Shown one piece after another: positions 61,438 through 64,000 of a stretch of DNA of 64,000 nucleotides. The stretch is from Alkalibacillus haloalkaliphilus (GTDB lineage Bacteria; Bacillota; Bacilli; Bacillales; Alkalibacillaceae). Position 1 is the first letter of the stretch, and every line of letters begins with the position of its first letter. Below the pieces are notes generated by a model that saw only the letters and a list, made by a program, of their open reading frames with translations, made no database searches and was not told where the DNA came from. The position numbers were made by a program, and so were the translations under genes. Location: positions 186,001 to 250,000 of the forward strand of contig NZ_BJYA01000001.1 of the NCBI RefSeq assembly GCF_007991275.1, in the 5' to 3' direction.

Positions 61438-62652
61438 ATGGATCAAACAAAAAATTTGTTAAAAAATCGATCGAGTTACGGAATCACAGAAACTGGTGTC
61501 ACAAAAAAGCTAACGGTTCGTGGTCATACAGATAATTATACTGTTTATAAAATACCTCTTGAATTACTATTTTATAATAACCAAAATGGTCGAATTGCTA
61601 CTGCATACAGTCAGTATTTAGAAAATAAACCAGAGTTAAATTACCAAGATGATTTAGAAAAATACAACGAAATTTTTCATGAGTTTATAGTAAAATCAGA
61701 TGAGAAAGCCTTTAAAAGAACAAAATCGAACATCAAAACATTTGGTCAAGAAGAACCAGCAGTTGTATTACAAGACGGTAGAGTGGTAGATGGGAACAGA
61801 AGATTTACTTGCTTAAGAGAGTTAAATAAAGAGGGTATTACTAGTTACCTAGAAGCAGTAATATTGGATGCGACAGAAGGTATCACAGATAAGGACATTA
61901 AAAAGTTAGAACTACAGTTACAACATGCGAAGGAACGCCCGGAAGATTATAACCCAATTGATTACTTAGTAGATGTCTATAGAGACATAATCAAAAGTAA
62001 ACATTTCACAATTGAAGAGTACTCGAATTCAACTGGAAAAACTAAAAGAGAAGTTACCAAAGTAAGAGATAAAGCCCAGTTGATGATTGAGTTCTTAGAG
62101 TTTATAAATGCAAATGAAAAGTTTCATATAGCAAAAAACTTAAAGATTGATGGACCTTTAGAAGAAATTAATAGTATTTTAAAGAAAGTAAAAAAAGAGG
62201 GTGAAGAGCAAACTGTTAAGGAATCTCTATTTGCATTACTCCTTAATGACGAGCTTGATGATAAAACGAGAAAAATAAGAGAAATAGGAAATAAACTGAT
62301 AAAAACTGAGTATAGAGAAGATTTTTTAGAAAAAGTCGAAGATTACACCGATGAAATACACGACTCTTTAAATGAGGAAAGCCAGACTGGTATAGAATCA
62401 ATTGTAACAACTATTAATAATAAGACAAGTGTTGACCACATGGGTATGAGTGAAAATATTGAAAACCTTTTAAGAAATAAGGGTATTGAAGATGAAAAGT
62501 CAGCGCCTTTGAACTACTTGAATAAGATAAATCGAGAGTTAGATAGTCTAGATGTGAACCAGATTAAGTATATGGATGATGAAAACAAAGAAAAATTTGA
62601 AAACCAACTTTCTAAAACAATAGACAGAATGAATCATTTATTGGAGTATTAA
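61438..62652 (+). CDS. ParB/Srx-domain protein
   Basis: 404 residues. The N-terminal ParB-like region has TFGQEEPAVVLQDGRVVDGN followed by RR (near 102-124), the G-N-R-R motif of ParB/Srx CTPase or nuclease-like folds. Residues 130-215 look like a ParB-type helix-turn-helix segment (IEEYSNSTGKTKREVTKVRD). The C-terminal half is helical. Not a partition ParB: no ParA or parS is present. It starts three bases after the previous stop, with GGAGG upstream. Confidence 0.8.
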   Translation: MDQTKNLLKNRSSYGITETGVTKKLTVRGHTDNYTVYKIPLELLFYNNQNGRIATAYSQYLENKPELNYQDDLEKYNEIFHEFIVKSDEKAFKRTKSNIKTFGQEEPAVVLQDGRVVDGNRRFTCLRELNKEGITSYLEAVILDATEGITDKDIKKLELQLQHAKERPEDYNPIDYLVDVYRDIIKSKHFTIEEYSNSTGKTKREVTKVRDKAQLMIEFLEFINANEKFHIAKNLKIDGPLEEINSILKKVKKEGEEQTVKESLFALLLNDELDDKTRKIREIGNKLIKTEYREDFLEKVEDYTDEIHDSLNEESQTGIESIVTTINNKTSVDHMGMSENIENLLRNKGIEDEKSAPLNYLNKINRELDSLDVNQIKYMDDENKEKFENQLSKTIDRMNHLLEY

Positions 62653-62653
62653 A

Positions 62654-64000
62654 ATGTTTAAATCATTGAATCTGAAAGCCGATTATTATTCAAGTGAGGA
62701 AAACCTTCTTTATGACTTTTATGAACCCGTATTAACCAGAACTGTTAGATATGATAGAGTTAGCGGATATTTTAGCGGCAAACTTTTTAGAAATATTACT
62801 AAAAGTCTTAGTGAAGAGGTTTTAAGTTCAATAAAGATAAGGTTGATAATATCTGAGGAAATTTCCCCCTCAGATTATGAGGCAATAAAACTAGGCTATC
62901 AGAAAAGGCAAGAGTTAATAGATAATCTTAGTAAAGAAATAGAAATGATTTCCAAAAATGATGAAGTTACTCTAAATAATATTGCTTATCTAATCGCAAA
63001 TGGTAATTTGGATATAAAGTTTGGATTTAAGGAGCAAGGCAAGTTTCACTCTAAGTTTAGTTTGTTCTACGACGAGGCAGAAAATATTATCCACACAAAA
63101 GGGTCCAACAATGAAACAATAGCGGGTTACGAAAATAATTATGAAGCTTTCGATGTAACACTTTCTTGGATTGAGAATGATTTCTATAGAGAAAAAATTC
63201 CCAGGGCTCAAAGAGAATTTGATTTACTATGGAATGATAAAAAGAAAGAGTCTTATATTCATGTAAAAGAAATCGATGAAGTAATTAAAGAACGGTTGTT
63301 GGAATTTAACGGAGGGATATATTATTTGACTAAAACACCCGAAAATACTGTAATTTTAACCTTAGATAACTCACAGTTACACCTTATTAATCATCTAAAG
63401 GACCGGTCTATGTTTGATCCTAATAAACGGTTCATTAAAAGAAAAATCGATAAATATTTATCAGGGCCATTCCCTGAATTTAAAAATAACTTAGACTATA
63501 GACAATTAATTAGTATTATAGAGGAATTCAAAAAACACTCTAAGAAATTCAATTACAATCTTGTCGTTTCAAAAGAATTGGAGAGTTTTATTGAGAAACA
63601 GAATTTGATGATTAATGAGAGAAGCGATTACGGTATCTATTTAAAAAAAGAAATGAGTTATCTAAAAAGTGAATTTGGAAATTTTAAGGAGATTGTGAAC
63701 TCGGAATTGGTGAGGGAGTTAAGGACACAACAAATGCACAGTGCCTTTTACATGACTGAGATGAAACGTGTTGCAAACTTCTCAGTTCCCGGTTCGGGTA
63801 AAACTAGTATGGTTTATGGTGCTTTTGCCTATTTATCATCGACGGAAGTAAGAAACCCTATAAAGAGGATTTTAATGATTGGTCCCAAAAACTCATTTGA
63901 TTCATGGAAAATAGAATTCAAAGAGAATTTTGGACACAAAAGACAGTTAGATTATTTAGATATTCATGAAGTAGAGAACGCGGATTTGGAACTATACAGT
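62654..64000 (+). CDS. PLD-domain SF2 helicase (3' end missing)
   Basis: 449 codons are present; the gene runs off the right edge. Residues 1-200 contain a phospholipase D-like site: FHSKFSLFYD (H-x-K near 131) and KGSNNETIAGY downstream. The helicase P-loop VPGSGKTS lies near 378-385, followed by RILMIGPKNSFDSWKIEF (motif Ia region). Such PLD-helicases act on DNA or RNA in several defence systems. Its ATG follows the ParB-like stop by one base, so the three genes are one operon. Confidence 0.85.
   Translation, partial: MFKSLNLKADYYSSEENLLYDFYEPVLTRTVRYDRVSGYFSGKLFRNITKSLSEEVLSSIKIRLIISEEISPSDYEAIKLGYQKRQELIDNLSKEIEMISKNDEVTLNNIAYLIANGNLDIKFGFKEQGKFHSKFSLFYDEAENIIHTKGSNNETIAGYENNYEAFDVTLSWIENDFYREKIPRAQREFDLLWNDKKKESYIHVKEIDEVIKERLLEFNGGIYYLTKTPENTVILTLDNSQLHLINHLKDRSMFDPNKRFIKRKIDKYLSGPFPEFKNNLDYRQLISIIEEFKKHSKKFNYNLVVSKELESFIEKQNLMINERSDYGIYLKKEMSYLKSEFGNFKEIVNSELVRELRTQQMHSAFYMTEMKRVANFSVPGSGKTSMVYGAFAYLSSTEVRNPIKRILMIGPKNSFDSWKIEFKENFGHKRQLDYLDIHEVENADLELYS

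Noticed and set aside
61438-62652. Plasmid or chromosome partition ParB
   Set aside because: No ParA gene or parS-like site nearby; it is embedded between a DNA-recognition protein and a helicase.

Overview
The window looks like chromosomal DNA of a spore-forming, moderately halophilic or haloalkaliphilic member of the Bacillaceae. The reasons are a CotX-type spore coat gene, a YwrABCD-like block, glycine-betaine genes (GbsR-type regulator, OpuAC/ProX-like binding lipoprotein, BCCT transporter), very acidic exported proteins, strong Shine-Dalgarno sites with frequent TTG/GTG starts, and low GC. No rRNA or tRNA gene was recognised.

Layout. 1-6.8 kb (minus strand): a Tad/Flp pilus operon reading riboswitch, DUF192 protein, Flp pilin, prepilin peptidase, TadE, TadG-like, CpaB, CpaE/TadZ ATPase, CpaF/TadA ATPase, TadB and the start of TadC. 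A cyclic-di-GMP-I riboswitch precedes it, and a GAF-EAL protein (predicted c-di-GMP phosphodiesterase) lies at 10-11.4 kb. 7-13 kb: a polytopic membrane protein, pterin carbinolamine dehydratase, an SRPBCC protein, a GNAT and a PrpR-type regulator with a degenerate AAA+ domain. 13.4-18.2 kb: gbsR, a cysteine hydrolase and an orphan betaine-binding lipoprotein, facing an aminotransferase-rpiR operon with paired palindromes at its promoter. 18-34 kb: mixed housekeeping and hypothetical genes, an ABC/FtsX exporter, a BCCT transporter, a YusW-like lipoprotein, an HNH protein, and a divergent mtnE-like aminotransferase and nitrilase. 34-39 kb: spore coat genes, a two-gene chromate transporter with an Lrp-type regulator, and a cytoplasmic gamma-glutamyltransferase. 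39-54 kb: small membrane proteins and lipoproteins, a TipA-like MerR regulator, a DnaA-box cluster, an acetamidase, an oxidoreductase, the glyoxylate shunt genes aceBA, a patatin, and paralogous lipoproteins.

54.5-64 kb is a defence island that looks more AT-rich than the rest. On the minus strand it has a reverse transcriptase and a SLATT membrane protein with a folded RNA just upstream, following a Sau3AI-type endonuclease. On the plus strand it has the matching C5-cytosine methyltransferase, then a protein with a Sau3AI C-terminal-like domain, a ParB-like protein, and a PLD-helicase cut by the window edge. The last three genes form a tight operon that I do not recognise as a named system.

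Five intergenic arrays of short repeats share a spacing of about 20.5 bp. Their cores differ, but two of them (38.7 and 45.1 kb) are mosaics of the same two cores. Several genes are too short for ordinary ORF calling, and two lipoprotein genes appear to start at ATT or ATC.
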